Shown: positions 52,180 to 62,167, counted from the stretch's first letter. The stretch: DNA of 64,000 nucleotides from Mesorhizobium sp. M4B.F.Ca.ET.203.01.1.1 (GCF_004791025.1 NZ_SRUO01000017.1:40879-104878); one strand, 5' to 3'. Notes: a model not told the origin generated them from the sequence alone. Numbers and translations are program-made.

Positions 52180-52500
52180 GATCGAACTACCTGATCGAAA
52201 TTGTGGCCCGTGCTATCTGGCTACTTCCGCTCCAATCTGAGTCTGCGCGATGTCAGGGAAATGCTGCTCGATCGCGGGATTGTCGTTCCCCACGAGACCA
52301 TCCTCCGATGGTGCCGATGCACTGCCTGATTATGCCCGCCGCATACGCCGAAGGCGCAAACGAAAACGATGTCTGGCACCTCGATGAAGTCGTGGTGCGC
52401 ATCAACGGTCAGAAATCCTGGGTGTGGAGAGCGGTTGATCAGGACGGATATGTGCTCGACGAGATCGTCCAACGCGCCGCAACGCTGCGAAGTCGGTAGC
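52180..52500 (+). pseudogene. IS6-family transposase fragment
   Basis: Frames on the + strand give LSGYFRSNLSLRDVREMLLD and RGIVVPHETILRWCR, then NDVWHLDEVVVRINGQKSWV and WRAVDQDGYVLDEIVQ. These are the helix-turn-helix and first DDE block of IS6 transposases. A frame change separates them and the second half is missing. Confidence 0.78.
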
Positions 52501-52627
52501 TTCGGCCGAGATAGAAGATACTTTCGTTGCACTGCGCCTGAGCTCAAACCACTCACCGTCAAATCGTAACGGCGCACGCGCTTGTCCACGATCTCCGAAG
52601 GCTGCTCTACATTTTCAGCGATGGTTC

Positions 52628-53057
52628 ATGGACGAAGGGGCTGCATGGCTCCGATCACGATCGGCCGAGCTTGAACGACTAAGCGGGCAGACAATCATCT
52701 AAGGTGATTGTGAGGGACCTTGGATTCCGCTGGGGTTCGTGCGGCAAGCATAGGACACTCTACTTTAACTGGCGACTTCTACAGCTGCCGGTACAGGTTA
52801 TCGACTACGTGGTGCTACACGAACAGGTTCACCTGCTGCATCACAACCACTCCAAGCAATTCTGGAAAGCGATGGACAGCGTGCTTCCAGACTGGCTTGT
52901 TCGTAAGCAAGAATTGGAACGCGATTGGGTAGGTTTGCGCGTTTCGCTTTGGCGACTCCGTCGGAGGCCCCCGCTGGCGAAGGGATTGCCTCCACGAGTA
53001 AGGTGTCGCGGCGATGAGTTGCCGCAGGTCAAGCTCAGCGAAGCCGATCGACAGTAA
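52628..53057 (+). pseudogene. YgjP/DUF45-type metallopeptidase relic
   Basis: MDEGAAWLRSRSAELERLSG (52628 on) and, after a frame change near 52700, VIVRDLGFRWGSCGKHRTLY, FNWRLLQLPVQVIDYVVLHE and QVHLLHHNHSKQFWKAM. This is the zinc-binding half of YgjP-like peptidases; the usual HELAH is here HEQVH. The N-terminal domain is missing. Such genes often sit beside restriction systems, as here upstream of mrr. Confidence 0.7.
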
Positions 53058-53140
53058 TGCCCCCGACAGTCGGGGATATTCCCACGTGTCAGCGCTCGCC
53101 GCCTCAACTGCATTCCGTGTATTCGAAGGCTGAAAGCACG

Positions 53141-54062
53141 ATGCCGATCCCTGACTACCAATCGCTCATGCTCCCGGTTCTTGAGGTCTCTTCGAAGGAC
53201 GAAACCTCCGCCCACTAGCCGAGGCCGAGATTGCTGCACGGTTTGGTCTCACCGCTGAAGAGCGTGAGCAGCTGTTGCCGAGCGGCAAGCAGCACGTGCT
53301 ACACAACCGTATCCACTGGGCGAAATTCTACATGAGCAAAGCGGGACTGCTCGCCTCTCCCGCACGAGGGCGGTTCGTTGCCACCGAAGCAGGTCTGTCA
53401 TTGCTCACCAGCGGCCCTGACCGCATCGACGTGAAGCTGCTATTGAAACACCCAGAGTTTAGGAAGTTTTACAAGGGCAACGGCTCCGATGATAGTGCAG
53501 GGGAGACGCCATCCGACGTCGCGACGGAGGCGACGCCGGAAGAGCAGATCGAAAGTGCCTATCAGGCGGTACTAACCGCTTTGCGGGCAGACATTTTGGA
53601 CAGGATAGGCCAAAACAGCCCGGCCTTCTTTGAGCGGCTCATTGTCGATCTACTTGTCGCCATGGGTTATGGCGGATCGCATAAGAACGCAGCCGCCCAG
53701 CTTGGGCGCTCGGGCGACGGCGGGGTTGATGGCGTAATCAACGAGGATCGGCTCGGTCTCGATCGGTGTATGTTCAAGCGAAGCGTTATGCTGTCGCAAA
53801 CGCTATTGGGCGACCTGATGTTCAAGGATTCGTCGGCAGTCTGGTAGGGCTAGGAGCGACGAAGGGTGTTTTCGTGACCACCTCGACATTCAGCCCACAT
53901 GCCCACGAATTCGTGAAGCACCTGTCTCAACGCGTCATTCTGCTCGATGGGCGCCAACTTGCCGACTTGATGTTCGAGCATGGCGTCGGAGTTCGTGTCC
54001 GTCGAGCCATTGAGCTACCGGACGCGCCTTTTGCTGACGCACCGGCGCAATCTGAAGGCCGA
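53141..54062 (+). pseudogene. mrr: Mrr-type restriction endonuclease with two frameshifts
   Basis: It starts MPIPDYQSLMLPVLEVSSKD at 53141. A first frameshift near 53205 leads to LAEAEIAARFGLTAEEREQL and LPSGKQHVLHNRIHWAKFYM (winged N-terminal domain), then SPAFFERLIVDLLVAMGYGG and GRSGDGGVDGVINEDRLGLD (catalytic Asp). A second frameshift near 53765 is followed by MYVQAKRYAVANAIGRPDVQ (Gln-x-Lys) and KGVFVTTSTFSPHAHEFVKH. The C-terminal domain runs to about 54060, where IS110 sequence begins. All core motifs survive, so inactivation is recent. Confidence 0.82.
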
Positions 54063-54065
54063 AGT

Positions 54066-54680
54066 TCCTCGACCTGGAGAACGCCATCCGCCACTCGCTG
54101 AAGTCGTTCGGCATCCGCCTTAGGCAAGGTCGGACGTGGCGCCTTCGAACGCGCGGTACGCCAGGCGGTGGCGGACAATCCGTTGTCGGCCGAGCTGATG
54201 GACGCCATGCTGACGGCGCGCGCGGCGCTGTGGCGACAGTACTGCCGGCTGCATGATCTCGTCGTGAGGATCGTCGCGCACAGCGAGCCGTGCCGGCGCT
54301 TCATGGCTATTCCCGACGTGGTCGGGTGACGGCGCTCTCCTTCATGACGGCGATCGACGATCCCACGCGCTTTCACCGCTCGCGCGACGTCGCCGCTTAC
54401 TTCGGGCTGACGTCGCGGCGCTGGCAGTCCGGTTCAACGATCGACATTCAGGGACGGATCTCCAAGGCCGGCGACGCGGACGTGCGGCGCGCGCTCTACG
54501 AGGCGGCGTCAGGACTGATGACGCGCTTCAAGGGCAGGGACAAGGTCAAGAGCTGGGGCCGGGACATCGCCAAACGCTCCTGCCACCGCAAGGCCTGCGT
54601 TGCGGTGGCGCGCAAGCTGGCGGTGATCATACACGCCATGTGGAGCGATGGACGTTTACGTCGGCGATGCGGCCGCGAGC
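54066..54680 (+). pseudogene. IS110-family transposase C-terminal fragment 1
   Basis: This reads LDLENAIRHSLKSFGIRL, SAELMDAMLTARAALWRQYC, then VTALSFMTAIDDPTRFHRSR and DIQGRISKAGDADVRRALYE. The N-terminal catalytic domain is absent. The junction with mrr at about 54063 is abrupt. Confidence 0.85.
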
Positions 54681-54904
54681 GAGGCCGATGCCACGCGGCG
54701 CGCCCATGTCAAGGACCGCAAGCTGCTGGGAGCGCATCGATGAGCGGTGCGGCGGCAGATAAAACGCATGGCGCCGGCGCGCTGACGGACCCCATCTGAG
54801 CAAGGAGATCCGCTCCGGCGGATGAGCACCGATGCAAACCAGGAACGACTGAACCACGTTATCCTGCCTGCCGCCGCGCCGACAATGAGACAGCCGGACC
54901 GCGC

Positions 54905-55346
54905 TCGATTTCGATGCTCCGTCCGTCCGATGGAAGAGTGCGTCACGACGGTTCGAGCGCTGCGTTCATCCCCGGCGTCGGTCCGGTGACGGCGCTTTCG
55001 TTCATGAACGGCGATGGACGATCCCACGCGGTTCCGCCGCTCGCGCGACGTCGCGGCCTACTTCGGGCTGAGGTCGCGACGCCGGCAGTCGGGCACCTCG
55101 ATCGACGTTCAGGGCCGCATCTCGAAGGCAGGCGACGTCGACGTGCGGCGCGCGCTCTATGAGGCGGCGTCTGATGATGCGCTTCAAGGGCAAGGACAAG
55201 GTCAAGAGCTGGGGCCAGGACTCGCCAAACGCTCCTGCACTGCAAGGCCGCCGGGCCAAGAGCCAGAACTGTCCAACAGGCTGATTGACGTGCACAAGAC
55301 AGCATACGCGTCCTTCGGCGAAAGCCTCGCACGAAATACGTGGTGA
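54905..55346 (+). pseudogene. IS110-family transposase C-terminal fragment 2
   Basis: A second, more decayed copy of the same C-terminal region: IPGVGPVTALSFMN, then after a frame change MDDPTRFRRSRDVAAYFGLR and DVQGRISKAGDVDVRRALYE. It lies about 610 bp after the equivalent part of fragment 1, so the two are tandem remnants. Confidence 0.8.
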
Positions 55347-55663
55347 GGCCCGACGCAACCGGTCGGTGCCAGTCGTCGGCTCTTGTGGGGTGAAGGCTCT
55401 GAAACGATAATTTTCCGTTCGCATCGACGGGAGAAGCGAGTGTGGACCACCAGCGGTCACCGCTGCCCCGCGCCAATGGTCGGTCTGCCGGGGCACCGAG
55501 TTATAATGGAGATAATCTTCTTTTGTATCTAGGTCGATGATGATATCCGTCATGCCTGCCAAAATGAGTCGGCGCTGGGCACAGCGTGACGACCCTATTC
55601 TGGCGGGCCGAGGCGGCTGCCCCAGCACCTAGCAGCGAGAAAACACACGCAAGGAGAACTCCA
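55347..55663. other. Intergenic region
   Basis: About 315 bp between IS110 relics and the oxidase gene; no gene recognised. The oxidase ribosome site AAGGAG is at about 55651. Confidence 0.4.
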
Positions 55664-56941
55664 TTGCCTTCTTCAGAGACCAGAGCGCAGACACTCGGCC
55701 CTAGCATGATTTGGCGGAACTGGGTGAGCAATCAGGTTTGTCGGGTGAAGCATTTCGAAATGCCAAGTTCGGACGATGACGTCTGCAGAACGATCAAGAC
55801 AGCAGCTTCAACCAATCTGCGCGTCCGCGTAGTGGGTACGGGGCACTCTTATACGCCGATTGTCCCCACGGACGGAGTTCTAATCTCCGCGGAGCGTCTA
55901 ACAGGGATCGAAAATATCGACCCAACCAACGGCAGCGTAACCCTCCGCGGCGGAACGCGGATTTGTGACGTTGGCCTTGAACTGCGTTCTGCTGGTTGGG
56001 CATTGCCCAACCAGGGCGATATCGATCTGCAGACGATGAGCGGGGCCGTATCGACGGGTACGCATGGCAGCGGCGATAGTTTGCAATGCTTAGCGGGCCC
56101 GATAATTGGAATGCGGATAGCGATGGGCGATGGATCCATCGCCAATTTCGATGCTTCGCAAGACATCGATGTCCTCAACGCTGCGAAAGTTTGTCTCGGA
56201 ATGCTTGGCGTGGTGCTTTCCGTCACGATGAAGCTTGTTCCTGCTTTTGATCTTCATGACAAAATATGGCGTGAGGATTTTGAAGAATGCATGAATCATT
56301 TGGATCAGCTATGTCAGGAAAACCGGAGCCTCCGCGTGTTCTGGTGCCCGACCGAACACTCGGCATCGTTATACAGCCTGCCCGACACGTCTGGCATTGG
56401 TCGTACGCGCAGTAAAGCTGATGTCTGCGAAATCAGAACGCTGAACGTCACAACTCAGCCGTCAGCAGCTGTCGAAGCACAGGCCGGCGAGAGAATAGGG
56501 CCCAGCTATCGGATATTTCCGGGTTCAATTCCGATGCCGAACCATAACGAATGCGAATACTCGGTGCCCTACGAGGACGGTCCGGCGGTATTGCGTGAAA
56601 TACGCAAGCTGATCCAGACGAAGCATCCGTCGCAGATATTCCCGGTTGAGTATAGAACCGTGGCGGCTGACGATATTTGGTTGAGTCCATACTTTGAGCG
56701 GAAGACCGCAATGATATCGGTGTCCGGCGCAGCAGGAGAGGACTACTGGGATTTCATCCGCGATTGCGAGACAATCTTTTCCTGGGTAAAAGGTCGTCCG
56801 CACTGGGGCAAACTTCACAGCCTGGGCCGGTCCGAGATCGAAGCCTTGTACCCAAGATACGGGGATTTTATTTCTCAAAGGGCTCGCTTCGACCCGGACG
56901 GTCGCTTCCTGAACGACTACCTGCGCGAACGTTTCGGCTAA
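55664..56941 (+). CDS. FAD-dependent sugar-lactone oxidase (ALO/gulonolactone type)
   Basis: The VAO-fold flavoprotein has about 425 aa. Start TTG at 55664 has AAGGAG seven bases upstream; ATG 55706 (MIWRNWVSNQ) is an alternative. The PCMH FAD domain has WRNW, VRVVGTGHSYTPIVPTDGV and NQGDIDLQTMSGAVSTGTHG. The ALO domain ends with the conserved HWGKLHSL and RFDPDGRFLNDYLRERF. These enzymes oxidise aldonolactones or sugars at C1/C2. Convergent with the RpiR gene (4-bp overlap of ends). Next to an amino-sugar locus it may act on a sugar or sugar lactone; substrate unknown. Confidence 0.85.
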   Translation: MPSSETRAQTLGPSMIWRNWVSNQVCRVKHFEMPSSDDDVCRTIKTAASTNLRVRVVGTGHSYTPIVPTDGVLISAERLTGIENIDPTNGSVTLRGGTRICDVGLELRSAGWALPNQGDIDLQTMSGAVSTGTHGSGDSLQCLAGPIIGMRIAMGDGSIANFDASQDIDVLNAAKVCLGMLGVVLSVTMKLVPAFDLHDKIWREDFEECMNHLDQLCQENRSLRVFWCPTEHSASLYSLPDTSGIGRTRSKADVCEIRTLNVTTQPSAAVEAQAGERIGPSYRIFPGSIPMPNHNECEYSVPYEDGPAVLREIRKLIQTKHPSQIFPVEYRTVAADDIWLSPYFERKTAMISVSGAAGEDYWDFIRDCETIFSWVKGRPHWGKLHSLGRSEIEALYPRYGDFISQRARFDPDGRFLNDYLRERFG

Positions 56942-57765
56942 AAGCTTTTATCTATGGTGGCTTCTGCGGTTCGCTGCATAGCCGCCTGGAACTTGCTGCC
57001 ATCTTTAGCGATCATGTTGGCGAGGATGTCGATGATCAAATATTGTCCAGCGACCCTGGAGAATGCTCCTCGCGTGATGGGCGTGTCTGTTGAGGATGCT
57101 CCCAGTACAGCGTCCGCGTTGGCAGCGATCGGGCTGCGTATATGACAGGTGATTGCGATGGTAAATGCGCCAGCCGCCTTGGCCGCCATAAGTGAGTTGA
57201 TTGTATCCTTGCTCGAGCCAGATTCCGAAATTGCCAGTGCGACTTGCTTCGGCCCGAGATTCACTGCACTCATGACGGCGAGATGTGGGTCGTCCAGCAC
57301 GCGCGACACCAGTCCGAATCGAACAAACAAGTAATGCGCGTATCGGGCCACATTCGCAGAGCCGCCGAACCCGTACAGATCTATGCTTTTTGCTCGTATG
57401 ATCTGTTTTGCCGCCAATTCGAGAGCGGCGTGATTCAACAGGTCCTTTGTCTGCTTGAGCGCGGTGATGGCCGTCGACAGCGTGTCGTCGATGACGTCAC
57501 CAGACGGGCTGGCGTGTCTGATTGTCTGGTGAGTGGAGAGTTCGATCCCCAATGCCAGTTTGAAACGCTGGAAGCTCGAAAATTTGATGTCTCTACAGAA
57601 CCTCAAGACGCTCGCTTCGCTCGATCCGGATCCGTCAGCAACCTCCGTGATAGTTTGGTTCACGACCTTCGCGGGATCGTTAAGGACGTACTCACTGATG
57701 CGAAGGAGCGCCGGACTGAGGCTGGGCTGAGACGAACGCAAGCGCGCCAAGATCTTTTCCTGCAT
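56938..57765 (-). CDS. RpiR/MurR-family transcriptional regulator
   Basis: The 275-aa product has an HTH_6 domain (LRISEYVLNDPAKVVNQTIT, then GSGSSEASVLRFCRDIKFSS). A SIS sugar-phosphate-binding domain follows (SIDLYGFGGSANVARYAHYL; ALAISESGSSKDTINSLMAA). AAGGGAA precedes the ATG. It is divergent from the kinase gene across about 290 bp, so it probably represses or activates the amino-sugar operon in response to a sugar phosphate, perhaps GlcNAc-6-phosphate or a relative. Confidence 0.93.
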   Translation of the reverse strand: MQEKILARLRSSQPSLSPALLRISEYVLNDPAKVVNQTITEVADGSGSSEASVLRFCRDIKFSSFQRFKLALGIELSTHQTIRHASPSGDVIDDTLSTAITALKQTKDLLNHAALELAAKQIIRAKSIDLYGFGGSANVARYAHYLFVRFGLVSRVLDDPHLAVMSAVNLGPKQVALAISESGSSKDTINSLMAAKAAGAFTIAITCHIRSPIAANADAVLGASSTDTPITRGAFSRVAGQYLIIDILANMIAKDGSKFQAAMQRTAEATIDKSF

Positions 57766-58055
57766 TTACGATTCCCTTGATGTCGCCGAGCTCCAGCTCC
57801 CTAGGCTTGATTGACACGGGCAGTGAAAGCAATAGGAATTTTTCAGCAGATTGCCAAGCCGTGAACATTGTTTTCGTTAGAGCCCCCAGCCGCCTGCCAG
57901 CCTTTTTGCACGGCATTTGACCATCATCGCCGCGCGGGGAAAGAGTCGCGCATGATGAAAAAAACCATCTTTCGCAGACGAAAAAAAAGTGATATTCCTT
58001 CAGCGAGAGACTGGGACCGCGGCCGCTGGGCGCGAATGCGAACAGAGATGACGAG
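57766..58055. promoter_or_regulatory. Divergent promoter region rpiR / kinase operon
   Basis: 290 bp between divergent starts, with AT-rich patches around 57830 and 57950-57990. It should hold both promoters and the RpiR operator; I could not define a clear palindrome. Confidence 0.4.
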
Positions 58056-59000
58056 ATGTTTTCTATATCGATTGGTGTCGACATCGGAGGCACCAAAACG
58101 CATTTGAGAAGCTGCCTGGAACAGGGCATGGGCCGCGACTTGGTGGTGAGGACCAGTGAATGGCGTTGTGGAGCCTATGACCACGATATTCCTGGACTAA
58201 TCGCGCTAATCAGCGGATTTGCGGATGGCGCCACTCCCAACGGCATCGCGATTGGCTCTCATGGATGTGATGATGAGGCCGAGTGTGCCATCCTGCAAAA
58301 ACCCCTTTCCAATCATTTTGCCTGCCCGTTGAGGGTCGTCAACGATGCAGAGCTATTTCCCCTAGCCATGGGGCTTTCCAGCGGAATTGGTGTCGTCGCG
58401 GGAACTGGCTCAATCGCCGTTGCTCGGGACCAGAAAGGCAGGATGCATGTCGCAGGCGGTTGGGGCTGGGCAATCGGAGACGAAGGGAGCGCTCCCGGTT
58501 TAGTACGTGAGGCTGGTCGAGCAGTGCGACGGCACATTGACCTCGGAGGGGCAAGGTCAGAGCCGCTTGTCGAAGCGCTTTGTGAGGCATTTGGACTGAA
58601 TAGCCCCACGAACATCGGCACCGCTATCGCGAAGGAAGGCGGTGCCTCGGCTCTGGGGCGACACGCACCCGTTATCTTCTACGCAGCCAATGAAGGCTCG
58701 TCGTTGGCTAAGCGCGTTATTGACGAGGGCGCAGCGGCCCTGACCCAATTAGTTCACCACCTGAAGTTGGCGGGCGTGTCCGACAAAGACGTGGTGGTAG
58801 GCGGAGGGGTCATCCTCGCCCAGCCACTTTTAGCCAATGCGTTCTCCCATCAAATTTCCGATCGTTTCGGGGCGACAGTGGCGGTCACCTTCCTCGACAA
58901 GCCGCCGGTCTTAGGCGCCTGCGTCTTGGCGCGGCAACTTTGCAGTGCCGGGGATGGCCCAGAGACCTCAATTGTCTCTCAACATATGGATATCCAATGA
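58056..59000 (+). CDS. N-acetylglucosamine-kinase-like BadF/BadG-family ATPase
   Basis: The 314-aa ASKHA ATPase has the phosphate-1 motif ISIGVDIGGTKTHLRSC, the hinge VVNDAELFPLAMG, phosphate-2 GIGVVAGTGSIAVARD, the GGWGWAIGDEGS block and adenosine motif DVVVGGGVILAQPLL. This is the layout of eukaryote-type N-acetylglucosamine kinases. It would phosphorylate an amino sugar delivered by the ABC transporter downstream. Its TGA overlaps the ATG of the next gene (ATGA), so the two are translationally coupled. Confidence 0.87.
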   Translation: MFSISIGVDIGGTKTHLRSCLEQGMGRDLVVRTSEWRCGAYDHDIPGLIALISGFADGATPNGIAIGSHGCDDEAECAILQKPLSNHFACPLRVVNDAELFPLAMGLSSGIGVVAGTGSIAVARDQKGRMHVAGGWGWAIGDEGSAPGLVREAGRAVRRHIDLGGARSEPLVEALCEAFGLNSPTNIGTAIAKEGGASALGRHAPVIFYAANEGSSLAKRVIDEGAAALTQLVHHLKLAGVSDKDVVVGGGVILAQPLLANAFSHQISDRFGATVAVTFLDKPPVLGACVLARQLCSAGDGPETSIVSQHMDIQ

Positions 59001-60010
59001 TTTACAGGTCAACGATCGCCCGTCAACCCAATCAGTTTCGCCATACCTTGGAAGTGGTCGGAACGCAGCTTCGCGACCTTGATCTCGCGCCATTTGAAAA
59101 GGGGACTGTCGTCGTTACAGGAATAGGCGCGAGTTACGAGGCAGCGGGGGTAGTGGCCGGTGAGCTGCAACGCCGCGGCAGACGAGCAAATACTTGGCGC
59201 GCAGTCGATCTCATGGAGCCGGGGGACCCTGGCGACGCGATCATAGTCTTTTCTGTCGGAGGAAGAAGCATCGAGCCAATCGCTGCACTCACCATCCACA
59301 GCACGTTACCATCCCTCGCGATTACAAGCGGAGGCAACGACCCGCTGTCACGCACCGCTTCGGCAGCACTTCGCTTCGAGTCCGGTCCGGATTCACTGCC
59401 GTCGAGCACCGGCTACACAGGCTCGCTGCTGGCAGGCGGGCTGCTGATAGATGCGCTCTGCGGTGAAGACAGCTTCAATTGGAACGACATTCCTCTGATA
59501 GCAAGCGAGGTCTTGGAAACCTCTGCGAAAAAGATGGCACGCATTGGAGAAATGTTTCATGACCAGCGGGCGATCGATTGCGTTGGCGCGATATCGGCTT
59601 TGGGTACGGCGGGCGAGGCTTGTTTGCTCATTCGCGAGGCTGCGAGGGTGCCCACCGGCGTCGCAGACACGCTGCACTACTTGCACGGCCCGATGGAATC
59701 GATGGATCAGGCAACCGGGATTTTGATATTTGGTGACGGCCGCGAAGTGCGATTGGCGCAGGAATTGGCTGAAATCGGCTGTGCAGTTCTTCTGGTAACC
59801 GCAAGCGAGTCGCCTCAGGACGCCAAAAACCTCGCAGTTGTGAAGGTGCCATCTTTGCAGAACCGCGTGGCACGATCAATCGTGGACATCCTGCCCGCTC
59901 AGCTGCTAGCCGCAGAACTGTCCGACGCGGCCGGACTTACTGATGCCCAGTTTCGTTATAGCCAAAATGACACAAAGGTGACCATGGACGAATCGGAGCC
60001 CCGGGTCTGA
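58997..60010 (+). CDS. SIS-domain protein, predicted amino-sugar-phosphate isomerase/deaminase
   Basis: The 337-aa product carries two SIS domains like the isomerase half of GlmS or AgaS. The first has GTVVVTGIGASYEAAGVVAG and DAIIVFSVGGRSIEPIAAL, the second GTAGEACLLIREAARVPTGV and ADTLHYLHGPMESMDQATG, where the lysine-containing family block is partly altered. The ATG at 58997 overlaps the kinase stop. With an amino-sugar kinase it most likely isomerises or deaminates the sugar phosphate. Confidence 0.82.
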   Translation: MIYRSTIARQPNQFRHTLEVVGTQLRDLDLAPFEKGTVVVTGIGASYEAAGVVAGELQRRGRRANTWRAVDLMEPGDPGDAIIVFSVGGRSIEPIAALTIHSTLPSLAITSGGNDPLSRTASAALRFESGPDSLPSSTGYTGSLLAGGLLIDALCGEDSFNWNDIPLIASEVLETSAKKMARIGEMFHDQRAIDCVGAISALGTAGEACLLIREAARVPTGVADTLHYLHGPMESMDQATGILIFGDGREVRLAQELAEIGCAVLLVTASESPQDAKNLAVVKVPSLQNRVARSIVDILPAQLLAAELSDAAGLTDAQFRYSQNDTKVTMDESEPRV

Positions 60011-60378
60011 GCACGCGCGCCACGAGATGACACGTTCCGGACATCCTTCTTGGCCCTGATCAAGACAGCAATGGCGAGCCAGTGCAGTGTTCACGCTGTC
60101 TCGAGGCCGTCGACGGCAGAATGTGTCGTGCTTCGCCTGCCAATTGAATGGAGCGCAGCATTCTGTTTCCAAAGGCGCATGAAACTTGGAAAGGTAACTC
60201 TACGATAAAACTATACGCCGTGGAATTGTCTCGGCACGGTTGACGGCTGCGAGTAACTCACCACGGGGAACACTGCATCGTTGACGTCCTCTGCTTGCTG
60301 AAGCTCGCTTAAGCGTTGCTGGCAGCATCTGAGGTGCCCATTCCAGGCGAGCATAAATAACTCCAGGAGCAACGGACG
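60011..60378. other. Intergenic region before the ABC transporter
   Basis: About 370 bp; no gene recognised. It may hold a second promoter for the transporter genes. AGGAG stands before the permease ATG. Confidence 0.4.
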
Positions 60379-61257
60379 ATGGCATCTTCCCGGCCTAAAG
60401 TGTATTCGGCGCTCGTTACACCCGCGATCGCGTTCCTATGTCTTGCGACAGTCGTGCCGATTGCAGCTGTCATTGCCCTCTCGTTCGGTGACTTCAACAT
60501 AGCCTTCCCGGAAAAGACGCGCTTTATCCGGCTTTACAATTACGCGCGGTTCTTGTCCGACGGTCGGTTTATCAACGCCGCGCTGGTTACGTTCATTTTG
60601 GTCGTCGTCCCCGTCGTCCTCCAATTACTGTGTGGATTAGCGTTGGCAATAGCGCTTAAGGAAAATCTCGTTGGCACACGGTGGATGCGAGCATCTTTCC
60701 TGCTTCCGTCAATAATTCCGCCAGCGGTAGGCGGAATTGTGTGGAAGCTGTTCCTCATTCCTGGTGTGGGCGGCTTGTCTTATCTCGCAAGCTTGTTCGG
60801 TCACAATTTCGAAGCTGACTTACTTGGAAGCAAAACGTCAGCGCTTATCTCCGTGATCATCGTATCGATTTGGTTTGGCGTTCCCATAGTTGCTTTGCTG
60901 CTTCTCTCGTCTTTGGACTCGATCCCAGACGAGATTTATGAGGCGGCAAACCTCGACGGAGCAAGTTGGGCCCAGGCGCAATGGCATATTTCCATACCGC
61001 TCGTCTTACCTGCGATGGGAGCCGTCGCCGTGTTTCAAGCCTTAGAGGTCCTTGGGATTTTCCCCGTGATCTTCGTGTTGACAGGTGGCGGGCCGGCTGG
61101 GGCGACTGAACCCCTAAACTTCTACGCTTTCCTGACCGCATTTACATATCTCGATCTCGATTATTCCGCCGCAATTCTCGTGGCATTCACAACAACGATC
61201 GTCGGCGTGTGTTTTTGGTCTATTCGCCAAATCTCGGCCACTCGCGTTGGGAGGTAA
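60379..61257 (+). CDS. ABC sugar transporter permease, MalF/UgpA type
   Basis: The 292-aa inner-membrane protein has six hydrophobic segments (first: VTPAIAFLCLATVVPIAAVI). The EAA loop for ATPase contact is DSIPDEIYEAANLDGASWAQ. AGGAG lies 8 bases before the ATG. It pairs with the second permease and the binding protein downstream in a CUT1 carbohydrate importer. Its last 10 codons are included in an 81-bp tandem duplication. Confidence 0.93.
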   Translation: MASSRPKVYSALVTPAIAFLCLATVVPIAAVIALSFGDFNIAFPEKTRFIRLYNYARFLSDGRFINAALVTFILVVVPVVLQLLCGLALAIALKENLVGTRWMRASFLLPSIIPPAVGGIVWKLFLIPGVGGLSYLASLFGHNFEADLLGSKTSALISVIIVSIWFGVPIVALLLLSSLDSIPDEIYEAANLDGASWAQAQWHISIPLVLPAMGAVAVFQALEVLGIFPVIFVLTGGGPAGATEPLNFYAFLTAFTYLDLDYSAAILVAFTTTIVGVCFWSIRQISATRVGR

Positions 61258-61385
61258 GCCCATGCATCGATACCTTGGACGTCACATCTCCGAATATCAT
61301 CCACTCGCCAAATCTCGGCCCCTCGCGTTGGGAGGTGAGCCCATGCGTCGGGACCTCGGACGTCACATCTACGGATACCTTGTCT
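61224..61385 (+). repeat. 81-bp in-frame tandem duplication at the permease junction
   Basis: Units 61224-61304 and 61305-61385 both contain TCGCCAAATCTCGGCC, then CTCGCGTTGGGAGGT(A/G)AG, CCCATGC and GGACGTCACATCT. The unit spans the end of the first permease gene, the ribosome site GGGAGGT and the start of the second. It creates two possible starts for the second permease (61262 and 61343) 27 codons apart. Confidence 0.95.
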
Positions 61386-62167
61386 CCGCTGCCTTTGCGC
61401 TATTCCTGTTCTCGCCGATATTGTGGACCCTATCGACATCTCTCAAACAGCCGACCGAGATGTTTCAATGGCCGCCCGTGATCGTGGGGGAGCCATCCGC
61501 TCAGCACTATACCGCGATAATCGCTGACAAGGACTTCTCTTCCGCGCTCATCAATTCAATTGTGGTCTCATGCAGCACCATCATATTGACCATGGCGCTT
61601 TCGATCCCGGCAGCCTTTGGCATCTCTCATTTGCAGAAAACTGCGATGCGAAGGCTATTGACGCTGGTGTTGGCACTCCGGGCGGCGCCAGCGATGATCT
61701 ACATCATCCCCTACTTTCTCTTTTTTCGCCAAGTACACCTCGTCGACACGAAGATTGCGCTGATCATCGTCAACACAATGTTCGCGGTTCCGCTTGCGAT
61801 CTGGTATTTGTCAGCGTTTTTTGACCAAGTGCCGCGTGAAATCGAAGAAGCCGCGATGATAGACGGCGCGTCAACGCTGCAGACGATGACGCTCATCTCG
61901 ATACCCATCGCCAAATATGGTATCCTGGCAACAGCAATACTGATATTCATTGGTTCGTGGAACGAGTTTCTTTTCGCGCTGACATTGACACGCGATGACG
62001 CAAAAACCGCAGCCGTCGCAATACTGAATTTCATGCCATTTGAGGGGACCGATTGGGGCAAGGCGGCAGCCGCATGCGTGCTTATGCTGGTCCCGATCGT
62101 GGTTTTCGTGCCGTTCGTAAAGAAATACGTCGCCGGCCCAACAACGACCGGTTCCGTGAAAGGGTAA
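61262..62167 (+). CDS. ABC sugar transporter permease, MalG type
   Basis: This inner-membrane permease has an EAA loop VPREIEEAAMIDGASTLQTM and six hydrophobic segments (YLVSAAFALFLFSPILWTLS first). The start at 61262 gives 301 aa. The start at 61343 (MRRDLGRHIYGYLV) gives 274 aa, the usual length, and looks ancestral; both have GGGAGGT upstream because of the tandem duplication. The longer form repeats LGRHI before the first membrane segment. It is part of a CUT1 importer. Confidence 0.9.
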   Translation: MHRYLGRHISEYHPLAKSRPLALGGEPMRRDLGRHIYGYLVSAAFALFLFSPILWTLSTSLKQPTEMFQWPPVIVGEPSAQHYTAIIADKDFSSALINSIVVSCSTIILTMALSIPAAFGISHLQKTAMRRLLTLVLALRAAPAMIYIIPYFLFFRQVHLVDTKIALIIVNTMFAVPLAIWYLSAFFDQVPREIEEAAMIDGASTLQTMTLISIPIAKYGILATAILIFIGSWNEFLFALTLTRDDAKTAAVAILNFMPFEGTDWGKAAAACVLMLVPIVVFVPFVKKYVAGPTTTGSVKG

